Shown piece after piece: positions 24,976-34,526 of a stretch of DNA of 64,000 bases. Source of the stretch: Acholoe squamosa (lineage: Eukaryota; Annelida; Polychaeta; Phyllodocida; Polynoidae); contig OX439041.1 of the NCBI GenBank assembly GCA_949317995.1, positions 46,175,269-46,239,268 on the forward strand, given 5' to 3'. The notes under the pieces were generated by a model. It searched no databases. It worked only from the letters and a program-made list of their open reading frames with translations, and was not told the origin of the DNA. The stretch's first letter is position 1; each line of letters starts with the position of its first letter. The position numbers and the translations under genes are program-made.

Positions 24976-25840
24976 CAGTTAGGTGCCTCAGCGACTGCAG
25001 ATTTGAAAATTAAGGTGGGTCGCTTTGACATTGAGCCCACTGCACAGGTTTCTGCACATACAGGTTTTTTTTTCTCTTCAGAATGAGGTCATTTTCGGTA
25101 GGCCCATACCTAAAAATACCCTAAGTGTCTAGTGTGGCCTTTTGATCAAAACTGTTCATTTTATGACAACTTAATTTTTGAAATATTTACATATGAATTA
25201 TTTTCTTCATTCTCTGACATTCTTTTGGACCTTACAATTATACCCCTCATATTACCTAGACAATGCCTTTATTGTGATATTCTGCTCACAATGATTGAGG
25301 GCATATAATAAAACAATGTTTTGCCAAGGATTTATATATTTTACCCATCATGCAGTGCTTTGAATATGGATTTTTCAAATTTTTTTTTATTTCAAATGAC
25401 CAAAAGTATACAATTATGCATGGGACCCCATATCAAAATAAAAGCAAATTATCTGAAGAATATTTCAGCAATTTTAAAGAAAGAATCCAGTGTCTAGGAA
25501 TGGATAATCTAATAATTTGTCTCATAAAGAATTAGGAAATTTATCCTCCTTTTTGCCAAAATGTGAGAAATTTACCCATAATCCCTTGTAATTTGAGGAA
25601 AAAGAATTCTTGATAAATTAGGATAACTTTTTTAGATGTTTAGATTTTAATCATATGTGACATGAACTGGGAATAGGGACGTAAATGTACCCTGCACTAA
25701 TGGCCCTTTTCGCAGATGATGTCACATATTGAACAGTAGGTGTTTAGATTTAGATGTAGACATAAATTTGTGTAGATACTTGGATGTCAAATGTACCACC
25801 TAGCAGCACTCCTGCTGAATGGATTCTCTGCACACAGTAT
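24976..25840. other. No recognised feature
   Basis: AT-rich; scattered GTGTTTAGATTTAG phrases (25739) suggest more decayed AAACAC-family sequence. No coding signal. Confidence 0.35.
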
Positions 25841-25900
25841 TGGTCCTAGTGAGGGAGAAGACAGGGACAAGATAGCCACTTGAGCCTGCGCAAATACGCC
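25841..25900 (-). repeat. Split repeat B2 of the YR retrotransposon
   Basis: 60-bp block from TGGTCCTAGTGAGGGAGAAG to AAATACGCC, matching B1 at 26141-26200 with few differences. Confidence 0.88.
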
Positions 25901-25950
25901 GGCCTATTTATTAAACCAACTTAAACAAAAAGAAAAAGAAAAAGAAAAAG

Positions 25951-26138
25951 AAAAAATACAGAACTGAACTGAACTGTCTCTGCACCGGTGAGCTGACTGA
26001 TGACTGTGTGGGCCTGCCTGTGCAGGTGAGTGGAGAGTGAGGTGACAGGTAGAACTGGGTCACCCTAGTTGGGACACAGATGGGCAGCCCTACAGGACCA
26101 ATACCTCTGAACAGTGAGTATGACTACCGTTTGATACC
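25951..26138 (-). repeat. Split repeat A2 of the YR retrotransposon
   Basis: About 188 bp from AAAAAATACAGAACTGAAC to ACTACCGTTTGATACC; nearly identical to A1 at 30718-30911. Confidence 0.9.
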
Positions 26139-26140
26139 AT

Positions 26141-26200
26141 TGATCCTAGTGAAGGAGAAGACAGGGACAAGATAGCCACTTGGGCCTGCGTGAATACGCC
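26141..26200 (-). repeat. Split repeat B1 of the YR retrotransposon
   Basis: TGATCCTAGTGAAGGAGAAG to GAATACGCC; sits immediately beside A2 and just 3' (minus) of the recombinase stop. Confidence 0.88.
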
Positions 26201-26227
26201 AGGAACTCCCAACTAGGAATTAATTGT

Positions 26228-27200
26228 TCATAATTGTAGATTGGTACTGAGGCACTTAGACACAATCAGGTCCGTGTCCACATGGAGATGGTAAGGTTTT
26301 GTCAGATAAATTAGGGCAGCCATGCTGTTCCAGTTTCCTGCTTGACAGATGTCCTCCAGGGTGAGACCAAGACTATACATATAGAGTGCTCCTGCCCATC
26401 TTAGGGAGTGCATGCCCGTCCTTTGTGGGTTCATGCCTGCCGAGGTCATAAGTTTTTTGAGGTACCCCAACAGCATAGGGTAGGTCACTGGGATGAGGTG
26501 ATTTCCTTTCAGTACTACAAAAGCTGGGGACATGGGATCAGAGGACGTGAATTCCTCCAGGTGATCCCGTACCAAGGAAGCCGCACAAAGGGGGGGAACC
26601 CCGACTAAAAGTTATTGGGATCTTGTGAACTGTCTGACCATATTGCACTGTTTTAGATGAGGAGATACTCAGTTCTATGCCCCAATGTGTGAGACCTATT
26701 GCTCTGTGCCGAAGAAAGTGACTCCCTGGGTTTGACGCCAAATCAGAGACGTTGTTTGATTTCCATAGCAGGCCCCTAAATGAGACGGCTATACAAGTCC
26801 ACAAGACTCTATCCTCCACCCGATCCCAGTTAACACAGTCTAATAATAACAACAAGTCCCGAAGGGTAAAGGAAGGACGAATGGGTTCCGGGTTCCCGAG
26901 TTTACGGCGTATACCTGCCAGGGTGGTGATCAACTTGAACTCTGATCTAACATATTTGATGTCCTAACCTGAATAACTGTTCAGAGATATCACTGCACTG
27001 ATATAGTTTTGAATTGATCTATATTTCAGTTCCGGAACCAAACTGACTGCGTAGCGACACATGAGAGTCGTGTCTGTGGGTACTGCTGGGCATCGAATCG
27101 ATGCACAGAACTTGATATATTTGCGCCACTGAGATGCTTTAGTCTTCCAGGTACTCGGCGCCCACGCCTGGCTGCGAAGCTCTGCTGCAATGTAGTCCAA
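26228..27200 (-). pseudogene. Tyrosine recombinase of the YR retrotransposon (broken)
   Basis: Three pieces on minus. 27200-26964 is an N-terminal SAM-like core-binding region (WAPSTWKTKASQWRKYIKFC). 26963-26538 carries the start of the catalytic domain (AVSFRGLLWKSNN). 26575-26228 carries the C-terminal box (GMHSLRWAGALYMYSLGL, then GNW and LIYL). The first and second pieces share a frame, separated by an in-frame TAG at 26964-26966; the second and third are frameshifted. HSLR supplies the usual H-x-x-R pair, and LIYL the tyrosine. In GLLWKSN the first catalytic Arg, usually R in this box, reads W (TGG), as expected from a CGG to TGG CpG change. Not functional. Confidence 0.82.
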
Positions 27201-28898
27201 TTCCTGAATCTGCTGACGGGCCTCTGCAACACAAAAATACTGGTAACTCTTTGATGAGGGTAGCTCTGGAGAGAGTATCCGCTACCAGGTTGCCTGGCAG
27301 ATACACTCCCACCAGGTGGCAGTTGAACATCACTGTCAGCCAGAATATTGAGTGGAGGAGATGCATTGAAGCTGAGTTTCCACTCCTACCGGTGTTTATA
27401 GCCGCCACCACTTGCGTATTGTCTGTAACGCATTCCACCCGGTGGTCCACCCACATGTGGCCCCATCTGGTGAGGGCCTCAAGAATCGGAGAATCGGAGA
27501 ATATTACAGGGTACATCCTGGACTGGTTAGGGGACATAGTAGTTGTGGTGGTCTCCTTTCATCTCAAAGTCCTCCTGCCACCTACTGCACAACCAATCCA
27601 TGGCAGAGTATGCCCCGAATCCAGTACCAGACGCATCCGTGCACACCATAGAAGTATTAACAGGAGGCTGAATTATTTTCGCTGTGCCGTTAAACCAGGC
27701 AGCGAAGTCCCCCCACCAGGCTAGATCTAGGTGAAAGGACTTGGACAATGTGATGTACCTTTTCCTTGTAGTGAAACAACTCAACATTGTGATCACACGA
27801 TGGGAGAAAGTGCAACCCCCCGAACTAAAGTTGCGCAATGTGCACAGTTTTTGAAGTTGGTTTTTCGTCATTCTACGACGACCACTGAAAAAGTCCATCT
27901 CCATCGGAAGTTTGTGCAATTTCTATGCGGGTAGTCTCAGCTGCATTTTTATTGAATCAATTTCCTCTCCCAGATAAGTCTGTATCTGACTGGGGGAGCG
28001 CACTTTATTGTAGGAAATGTAGAACCCTAAGGAGCACAATGTTTTGTGGAGAAAGAGCTGCATATGCTTCACGACAGGCTTCACAGCTATCCGCCATAAC
28101 CAATATGTCGTCTAGGTAGTTGAAACAGAAAATACCGTGTGCCATAAGGTACCGCGCTACCGAGTCTGTAATGCTGTTGAACATGTAGGGTGCAACGCGG
28201 GTACCGAATGACAAGAAGTTGTCCTGAATAAACCTGGACTCCCAAGAAAGACCCTGTTTAGCTCTGTCGCACTCCCGGACCATGATTGAGCGGTAAGGTG
28301 CCGTAACGTCAGTCACTGCCATATACGAACCTGGCTTTAGATGGTCCGATACGGTATCTACCAATTTATAACTAAATGAATTGAAAGTTTGACTCATGTA
28401 GCAGTTAATTGAGCATGAGTCGGGACGGCTCGCGTCGGTTATTGGCCTGATGCCTCCTGAGGGTTTTTTAACTGCACCCATAGCGTGAATGCACTGAGGC
28501 TGAACACTCACTTCTGTTAGTTTACCCAAGGCTAACTCCTCTGAAATGATCTCACTAATTTCCTGGTAGGCTGTAATAGTGGCTGAGTCATAGTTTTTGC
28601 ACCAGTAACCTTCTATATGCACACCTGGGTCTGTCAGCTTAAACCCATGACAGAAACCATCTAGGAGGAAGTAAGCGTTAGGGTCCCAGCTGCCCTTGCC
28701 GTACACTTGACTATGGCCCCCTGACAACATGATTCTCCAGCCTGCCAAGTTCATTTGAGATCTGACCCCACATAGATAATGAGATGAATTAACGTCCCAT
28801 AAAAGAACATAGTCTGTGTACATATAAAGGAGTTCATGTAAATCAACACAACAACAAATGTCATTGAAGGTGGAAGGAAACAAACCACTAAGTTTCAT
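27139..28898 (-). pseudogene. Reverse transcriptase / RNase H of the YR retrotransposon (broken)
   Basis: 28898-28005 holds the RT: GGIRPITDASRPDS, motif A at MAVTDVTAPYRS, motif B at SFGTRVAPYMFNS and motif C at FNYLDDILVMADS. The frame then shifts; 27919-27527 carries the connection and start of RNase H (TDASGTGFGAYSAMDWLC). 27537-27139 carries its end (CVTDNTQVVAAINTG, then HLVGVYLPGNLVADTLSR). The order and the YLDD/PGNLVADTLSR signatures are those of DIRS-like and Ngaro-like RT-RH proteins. At least two frameshifts. Confidence 0.88.
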
Positions 28899-28939
28899 GT
28901 CATAAGTGCTATTACAGCTGAACTCCTACTATTGCTTTG

Positions 28940-30710
28940 TCATGCATGACTTTGGTTACCACCCTGATTAGCTGACTGATAGTTACGGTCTAGAGTACAA
29001 TTTTTCCCCTTGTGGGAGCCTCTGCAATGTTTGCAAATGTGTTTGCGGGAGCATTCGTCATTGGAACAGGCAGTGAAATTCCAATTGATGCATACATCAG
29101 TGTATTCCGATTTCTTATCCTCGTACCGGACCCCCCTACCGCCATTGCGTCTACGACTACCCTGATTTGCTGTAGGAAGTGGTTTTGGGTCATAAACACA
29201 GGACATACATTCTGCACTGAGACAAACTTGGATGGATGTTTCGTCCCAAAGAATGGGATTTTTTGTTCGGTAACTACCTTGTAATCGTATTTAGCCAACT
29301 GTTTGGCTGAAAAAGAGCCCCCCTGTGCCATCAGTTTCACAAATCTCATGTGTTCTAGATAAGCTGATGCTGGAAGCTCAGGCAAATTCTTTTGTACAAG
29401 GACTTCGTAGACCCCCTGCATGCTGTATAACAATTCCGTGACAGACATGTCTTCATACTTTTTATCTGATTCAATATGAAAATCTGGAGAGCTTCTGATA
29501 ACAAATTCATATTTTTAAGAAATGGTTAATCAATACCTGAAACACCCCCCTGGTTCGAGAATAAACTGTTCAAGTTTCCGTGGATAAGCCCCAGTGATGA
29601 TGCTGTCAGGCCTGCTGATGACAAGCCTGATTGGAGGGTTTGTAGGTATGGCAATCTTATTTCTGCAAAAAATAGAGGGGCAGGGTTGCCCCGGGGGTGC
29701 TGACTGGTAACACCAATATTGCCTGCCAGACGGGTCTGTAACTAAAGCTGTAGTTGCTGCAGCTGTTGCTGCATAGCCTGAAGTTTCTGCTGCTGAGCTG
29801 TGATAACCTGCTGCAAGGGGTGTGACCCCCCTAAAAGAGGCTAAACTGGCTGTTGCTGTTGAGGAGGTAACTGGGTTGCTACAGGAGGCAGGTTAGGTGA
29901 CAGTCCACCCTGTGTCTTGTAGGATTGTTGTTGTTGTTGAACCCACCTCAAGTAAGCAGAGTAGGAAATGTCCAAAGGGGGTTGCTGAGCAGAACCTGAA
30001 GGTGCACTGACACTACCAGATAGATTAGTAGGCCCTGCTACCTCCCTCAGGTGCTGGGGGGGAAGGGTTGATTTCCCTGGGGTTGCGGATGATTATACCG
30101 GGTACTGGACTGGTCCGCGTGGGAGAGCGACTTGTTTATTTGGTCAACACCACCCCCAGACGGTGAGACAGTAAGATTATGTCTGGAGGAACCATATTTA
30201 GGTGAACCAAGGCCAGGTTGGGCTGTGGACGGCTCAAATTCATCATATTTTGAAGGATTACCGTCTACCGAAGCCCCGGCAGCTGGTTCCGGAAGGCCTG
30301 CACGGCCATTTTGGTTGTATGGTGCTTTCGAGTCCCGGTTTTGGTAGTTTACTGCACTTAAATCGGAAGGCTCCAGACCTGTAGGACCGGCAGTAAGGGA
30401 CTTATGCTGGGGGTTGAACGCACTCATGGCCCTATGCCAAGCCCGTACTCCATCGTCCAACTGGCGAATCGACCTGTTGTTGTTAGCCCGTAGGCTGGCT
30501 AATTCCAAGTGTAATTCCTTCGGTTTAGAGAGTTTTTCAATATTAGTCTTCTGCCCCGGTTGTCACCCCGGCCCCATGTGAGTCCTTTCCTGGTGCTGTA
30601 TGTCCCACCATCTGATCACCCGCTTTCCAACGCGGGTTGGGGCATGTACACTCCGGGCACACTTTCTTGTTCCTGTGGTGCTCATGATTACACGAGTCAC
30701 ATACCACCAT
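28940..30710 (-). pseudogene. Gag-like region of the YR retrotransposon (broken)
   Basis: The first Met after repeat A1 is at 30710 and opens MVVCDSCNHEHHRNKKVCPEC, a CxxC..CxxC zinc-binding start, stopping at 30543. A shifted frame continues with KPKELHLELASLRANNN, then Gly/Pro/Ser-rich sequence to 30047. The middle (29740-29950) is Gln-rich on minus. The C-terminal part (29448-28990, then shifted to 29206-28940) ends in a Cys/His knuckle cluster (CINWNFTACSNDECS, KHICKHCRGSHKGKNC) typical of gag-like proteins of this group. At least two frameshifts. Confidence 0.78.
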
Positions 30711-31073
30711 GATTAAGAAAAAATACAGAACTGAACTTAACTGAATTGTCTCTGCACTGGTGAGCTGACTGAATGACTGTGTGGGCCTGCCTGTGCAGGT
30801 GAGTGGAGAGTGAGGTGACAGGTAGAACTGGGTCACCCTGGTTGGGACACAGGTGGGCGGCCCTACAGGACCAATACCCCCGAACAGTGAGTATAACTAC
30901 CGTTCAATACCCACAATCAATTGTTGTGACAAATATCCCCAAACCCTATGATGATCATTGTTTCATTTCATAGAGTGCCATGAGAATAGAAACAGCAATA
31001 CTGAATTGTAAAACTAGTGTAAAATAATCAATAAGTTCCATGATAGACACCTATTTCATGTTATCTTGTAATC

Positions 31074-31798
31074 CTGGAGGTTAATTCAAATGGCTCTGCC
31101 ATCGCTACCTATATGACATGTTAGTGATTTCCCTCTCTTATTCTTTACTGTGATGGTAAGGTCAGCCTACCTTCCTTTCTGATAGCCAGCTACTTTTAAG
31201 TGAGCTCTGTTAGCCTCAGCCCTGCTTTCACTATTCCAAGCAGAACACACTGTACACAGTGGCAACAGGTCTACAGAGGAAAAAATAGCAGTGGAAGAAA
31301 AAAAATAGCAGTGGAAAAACTCGTTCTCTCAAGAGTCCCTATACTGGGGTTCTGCTTAGAAGTACAGTGCCCCACCCCCTGCACCAACTAAGAGAGAGAA
31401 GGGAAGCATGACATTACTATGCCCTTAACACATGAGTACACTCAAGAGCCCTCAAGGAGTCACAGAGAATTCATTCGAGTGGACCTAACTCATGAGTAGC
31501 CTCAAGAGCCCCCATTGACTCTCAGCAGGTGCATTCACTTTTGTGACTAGGAATGTCCCCCCACACAGGTGCACTTGCTCTCAAGGGAAACCACTATAAT
31601 TTTATCACACTAACATCAGGTGGTATTAGAAGTGGAACTGGAATAGGGAAGGACTGCATAGTATTTGCTAATCCAGACAGGCCTGACACCACTAGAAAAT
31701 TAATTGTAGAAACACTAGGTCTTATGAGATGGTATGAGATGTGCCTACGCTAACATCTCATAGGTAGATCTGGCAGATCCATTTGTATTAACCTCCAG
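31074..31798. mobile_element. MITE with CTGGAGGTTAATTCAAA ends, short copy
   Basis: Left CTGGAGGTTAATTCAAATGG is mirrored at the right by CCATTTGTATTAACCTCCAG. Interior blocks (GCCTCAGCCCT, CTATTCCAAG, GAGAGAAGGGAAG, CATGAGTA, AAACCACTAT) match the large copy at 49884-52351. This copy lacks the AAACAC insertion and so shows the empty site for it (CATGAGTA then CACTCAAGAG). Noncoding. Confidence 0.75.
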
Positions 31799-32224
31799 AC
31801 AAGCATAGAGACTTGTAGCAAACGTAATATCAAAACGTTACAAATTCATGCAGATTAATATTTGAGCACTTTTCGGTGCCTCCATCAGGTGATTTTAAAA
31901 AACCTGACAAAGTGTCAAGGTTGTAGAATCTGCAGGCACTATCTATTGTCATTGCCATTATATATCTCTCTCTGGCTCAGTGGCAATTGGAAGCTATAAA
32001 ACTATTGCTTGCACATTCCTCTTCAAAATCAGCAGTAGGAGTTTATGCCAAAAGCTAGGGAAGGTGACCCTATCATTTAGCATCATAAAGAAATTCATTT
32101 GAAATTCATGTTTACTCAATTGGTTAAGACTTAACCAAGATTCATTAAATGTTAAGACACAGTGATTCTGCATACACTGACTAAGTCCTTTGTTTTCAAT
32201 GTCAACTGTGGTGTAAATGTCAAA
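31799..32224. other. No recognisable feature
   Basis: No element ends or open frames of interest. Confidence 0.4.
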
Positions 32225-33570
32225 TTTGTGTGTACAATGATAGTATAGGACAGCGGGTTATGGTCCGAAGACTAGTCAGTGTGTAATGGTGTTTGTGTGT
32301 ACAGTATTAGTATAGGAGAGTAGGTTATGTTACAGTCACTAGTCAGTGTGTAATGGTGTTAGTGTATTATAAAGTATTAGTATAGGAGAGTGGGGTTATA
32401 GTGCAGTGACTAGTCAGTGTGTTATGGTGTTTGTGTGTACAGTAGTATCTATAGGAGAGTGGGCTATGGTACAGGGTCTAGACATTGTGTAATGTTTTTA
32501 TGTACATGTACAGTAGTAATATAGGAGAGTTGGTTATGGTACAGGGACTAGTCAGTGTGTAATGGTGTTTGTGTATACAGTAGTAGTATAATGAGGACTC
32601 TGGAGGCACTGTGTATGCAGACATGCACCAGCCATCTTGTCACGGGAGAAATTGACCATCCTCCCATTACATAAGCAATTGTACATTTCAGGAACTAGCA
32701 GCACAATGAGAGTTGGGCACTGCATTGGCTGTTTTCAGAGATTGGCACGTTCATTTCAGCAGACAGACGGGCACCTACTTTCATATTATGCGCTGCATGT
32801 CCAGTGTCCTCGCTATAGGAGAGTGGGTTATGGTGCAGTGACTAGTCAGTGTGTAATGCTGTTTGTGTGTACAGTAGTAGTATAGGAGAGTGAGGTTATG
32901 GTGCAGTGACCAGTCAGTGTGTAATGGTGTTTGTGTGTACAGTAGTATCTATAGGAGAGTGGGTTATGGTGCAGTGACCAATCATTGTGTAATGGTGTTT
33001 GTGTGTACAGTAGTAGTATTGGAGAGTGAAGTTATGGTGCAGTGACCAGTCAGTGTGTAATGGTGTTTGTGTGTACAGTAGTAGTATAGGAGAGTGGGAT
33101 ATGGTGCAGTGACCAGTCAGTGTGTAATGGTGTTTGTGTGTACAGTAGTAGTATAGGAGAGTGGGATATGGTGCAGTGACCAGTCAGTGTGTAATGGTGT
33201 TTGTGTGTACAGTAGTAGTATAGGAGAGTGGGATATGGTGCAGTGACCAGTCAGTGTGTAATGGTGTTAGTGTGTACAGTAGTAGTATAGGAGAGTGGGT
33301 TATGGTGCAGTGACCAGTTAGTGTGTAATGGTGTTAGTGTGTACAGTAGTAGTATAGGAGAGTGGGTTATGGTGCAGTGACTAGTCAGTGTGTAATGGTA
33401 TTTGTGTGTACAGTAGTAGTATAGGAGAGTTGGGTTATGGTGCAGTGACTAGTCAGTGTGTAATGGTGTTTGTGTGTACAGTAGTAGTATAGGAGAGTTG
33501 GGTTATGGTGCAGAGTCCGGGTGTAATAATGAGTGTGTGTACAGTAGTAGTATAGGAGAGTGGGTTATGA
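32225..33570 (+). repeat. 67-bp minisatellite, about 17 units
   Basis: The unit contains TATAGGAGAGTGGGTTATGG, then TGCAGTGACCAGTCAGTGTG and TAATGGTGTTTGTGTGTACA plus GTAGTAG. About 6 units occupy 32225-32591 and about 11 follow at 32811-33570. Several central units (33070-33260) are identical, indicating recent homogenisation. The array is split by a 219-bp insertion at 32592-32810. Confidence 0.93.
32592..32810. mobile_element. Short MITE-like insertion splitting the minisatellite
   Basis: Left GAGGACTCTGGA is mirrored by TCCAGTGTCCTC at the right (11 of 12). TATA flanks both sides with two extra bases, suggesting a short target duplication within the unit phrase GTAGTAGTATAGGAG. No protein-like open frame. 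Confidence 0.55.
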
Positions 33571-33689
33571 TGCAGAAGGTTTATGGTGCCGCACAGTGGA
33601 ATGTCTAGACCTAGGTTTGAACAGAACACACCTGGCAGTTAATTTACCAAATTAGGTGGGCCTCCTTAGCCCACTTAAAAGGGTCTATA

Positions 33690-33847
33690 TCTCTTCTTTC
33701 CTGTCCCCTCAGGATGTGTGTGGTGCACATATATGTGGGCACTGACACATTCCTCTGTGAAATTGTGTAATGTCGTTCTCGCCATGAATATGACCTTAGC
33801 TGTCAAAATGGCGTTAAACATCTATTACTCACTCACTCACTCACTCA
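33690..33847 (+). repeat. Possible LINE/SINE 3' tail ending in (ACTC)n
   Basis: The phrase GGCGTTAAACATCTATT followed by tandem ACTC resembles the 3' ends of CR1/L2-like LINEs and their SINEs in invertebrates, which end in short microsatellites. A similar GTTAAACAACTATT plus (ACTC)n occurs at about 43150-43186. Confidence 0.45.
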
Positions 33848-34128
33848 CCACTTTAGGTATTTCAAAACATCATCCCCTGTAAAATCAGCGAAATCGACGT
33901 CTACTGGGTATCCTACCAGTGGTGTACTAGGAACACACAGTATGGGGGTAACAGCAACCTACAGACTGGGCCAACCAACATCGGTCCTTATCAATGCCAC
34001 AAAATCGTGTTCAATACTAATATTGCATATGGTACAAGTTATGCCAAATTGAATTAACCCTTTTTTCTAATGAAATTGAAATAATTTCATTAATTTCTAA
34101 TTGGATGACTCATCCAATATACCTGTCA
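33848..34128. other. No recognisable feature; left flank of the Harbinger element
   Basis: AT-rich with a small inverted phrase (TTGGATGAC/TCATCCAA, 34101-34117). Ends at the TTA target site 34129-34131. Confidence 0.4.
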
Positions 34129-34131
34129 TTA

Positions 34132-34440
34132 GCGTTGATTCCACCGGAGCCGATTGTTGTCCGATCGGGTCATCGGGTTGCGTCGGGCATGCATCGGGGA
34201 GCATCGGGGAGGATCGGGCACCTGTCAGGAGCTGTCGGGCTCCTGTCGGCCAAAAATCGGGCTGAAATCGTCTTTAGTGGAAGAGGTAGAATTTTTCCAT
34301 CGGGAACTGTCGGAGATGCATCTCCGATGATCTCCGACAGGAGTCGAGAGTAGCCGAGAGGTACCCGATTTTTTCTAATCAGTTAGAAAAAATCGGGTAC
34401 CTGTCGGCCTGGTCCCGCTGTCGCGCCGACAAAAATAGTT
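34132..34440. promoter_or_regulatory. Left subterminal TCGG-motif array of the Harbinger element
   Basis: More than ten TCGG/CCGA cores within 300 bp, several as TCGGG spaced by 10-12 bases (34166-34220) and several as CTGTCGG. Includes a perfect 20-bp hairpin (AGGTACCCGATTTTTTCTAA at 34359 and its complement at 34383-34402). The right end (40070-40290) shows the same motif enrichment. Likely protein binding sites; inference. Confidence 0.65.
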
Positions 34441-34481
34441 CATCTTTCTCTCGCTTGGGGTATCGCTACCGGGCGGCGTGT

Positions 34482-34487
34482 CACGTG
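34482..34487. promoter_or_regulatory. CACGTG box upstream of the MADF-like gene
   Basis: TCACGTG lies 39 bp upstream of the ATG at 34527. It is matched by a CACGTG 29 bp upstream of the transposase ATG at the other end. Canonical E-box of bHLH-zip factors such as Myc/USF. Confidence 0.5.
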
Positions 34488-34526
34488 CAAGTCATGTGAC
34501 CTTCGCTTTGGTCGTAAACAAACAAA

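Larger units (their letters stand above)
25841..30911 (-). mobile_element. Tyrosine-recombinase retrotransposon with split direct repeats (Ngaro/PAT type), decayed
   Basis: On the minus strand the order is A1 (30911-30718), gag-like region, reverse transcriptase/RNase H, tyrosine recombinase, B1 (26200-26141), A2 (26138-25951), B2 (25900-25841). This A1-B1-A2-B2 arrangement is the hallmark of Ngaro/PAT elements, unlike the inverted repeats of canonical DIRS. Such elements copy through RNA and insert with a recombinase instead of an integrase, so no target duplication is expected. All reading frames are broken by frameshifts or stops, so it is inactive. An (A5G)n tract (25928-25955) lies between B2 and A2. 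Confidence 0.85.

Noticed and set aside
27251-27724. 157-codon plus-strand open frame
   Set aside because: Antisense to the RNase H region of the YR retrotransposon.
32225-33570. Regular repeats reminiscent of a CRISPR array
   Set aside because: The 67-bp unit is repeated throughout with no unique spacers, and the context is eukaryotic.
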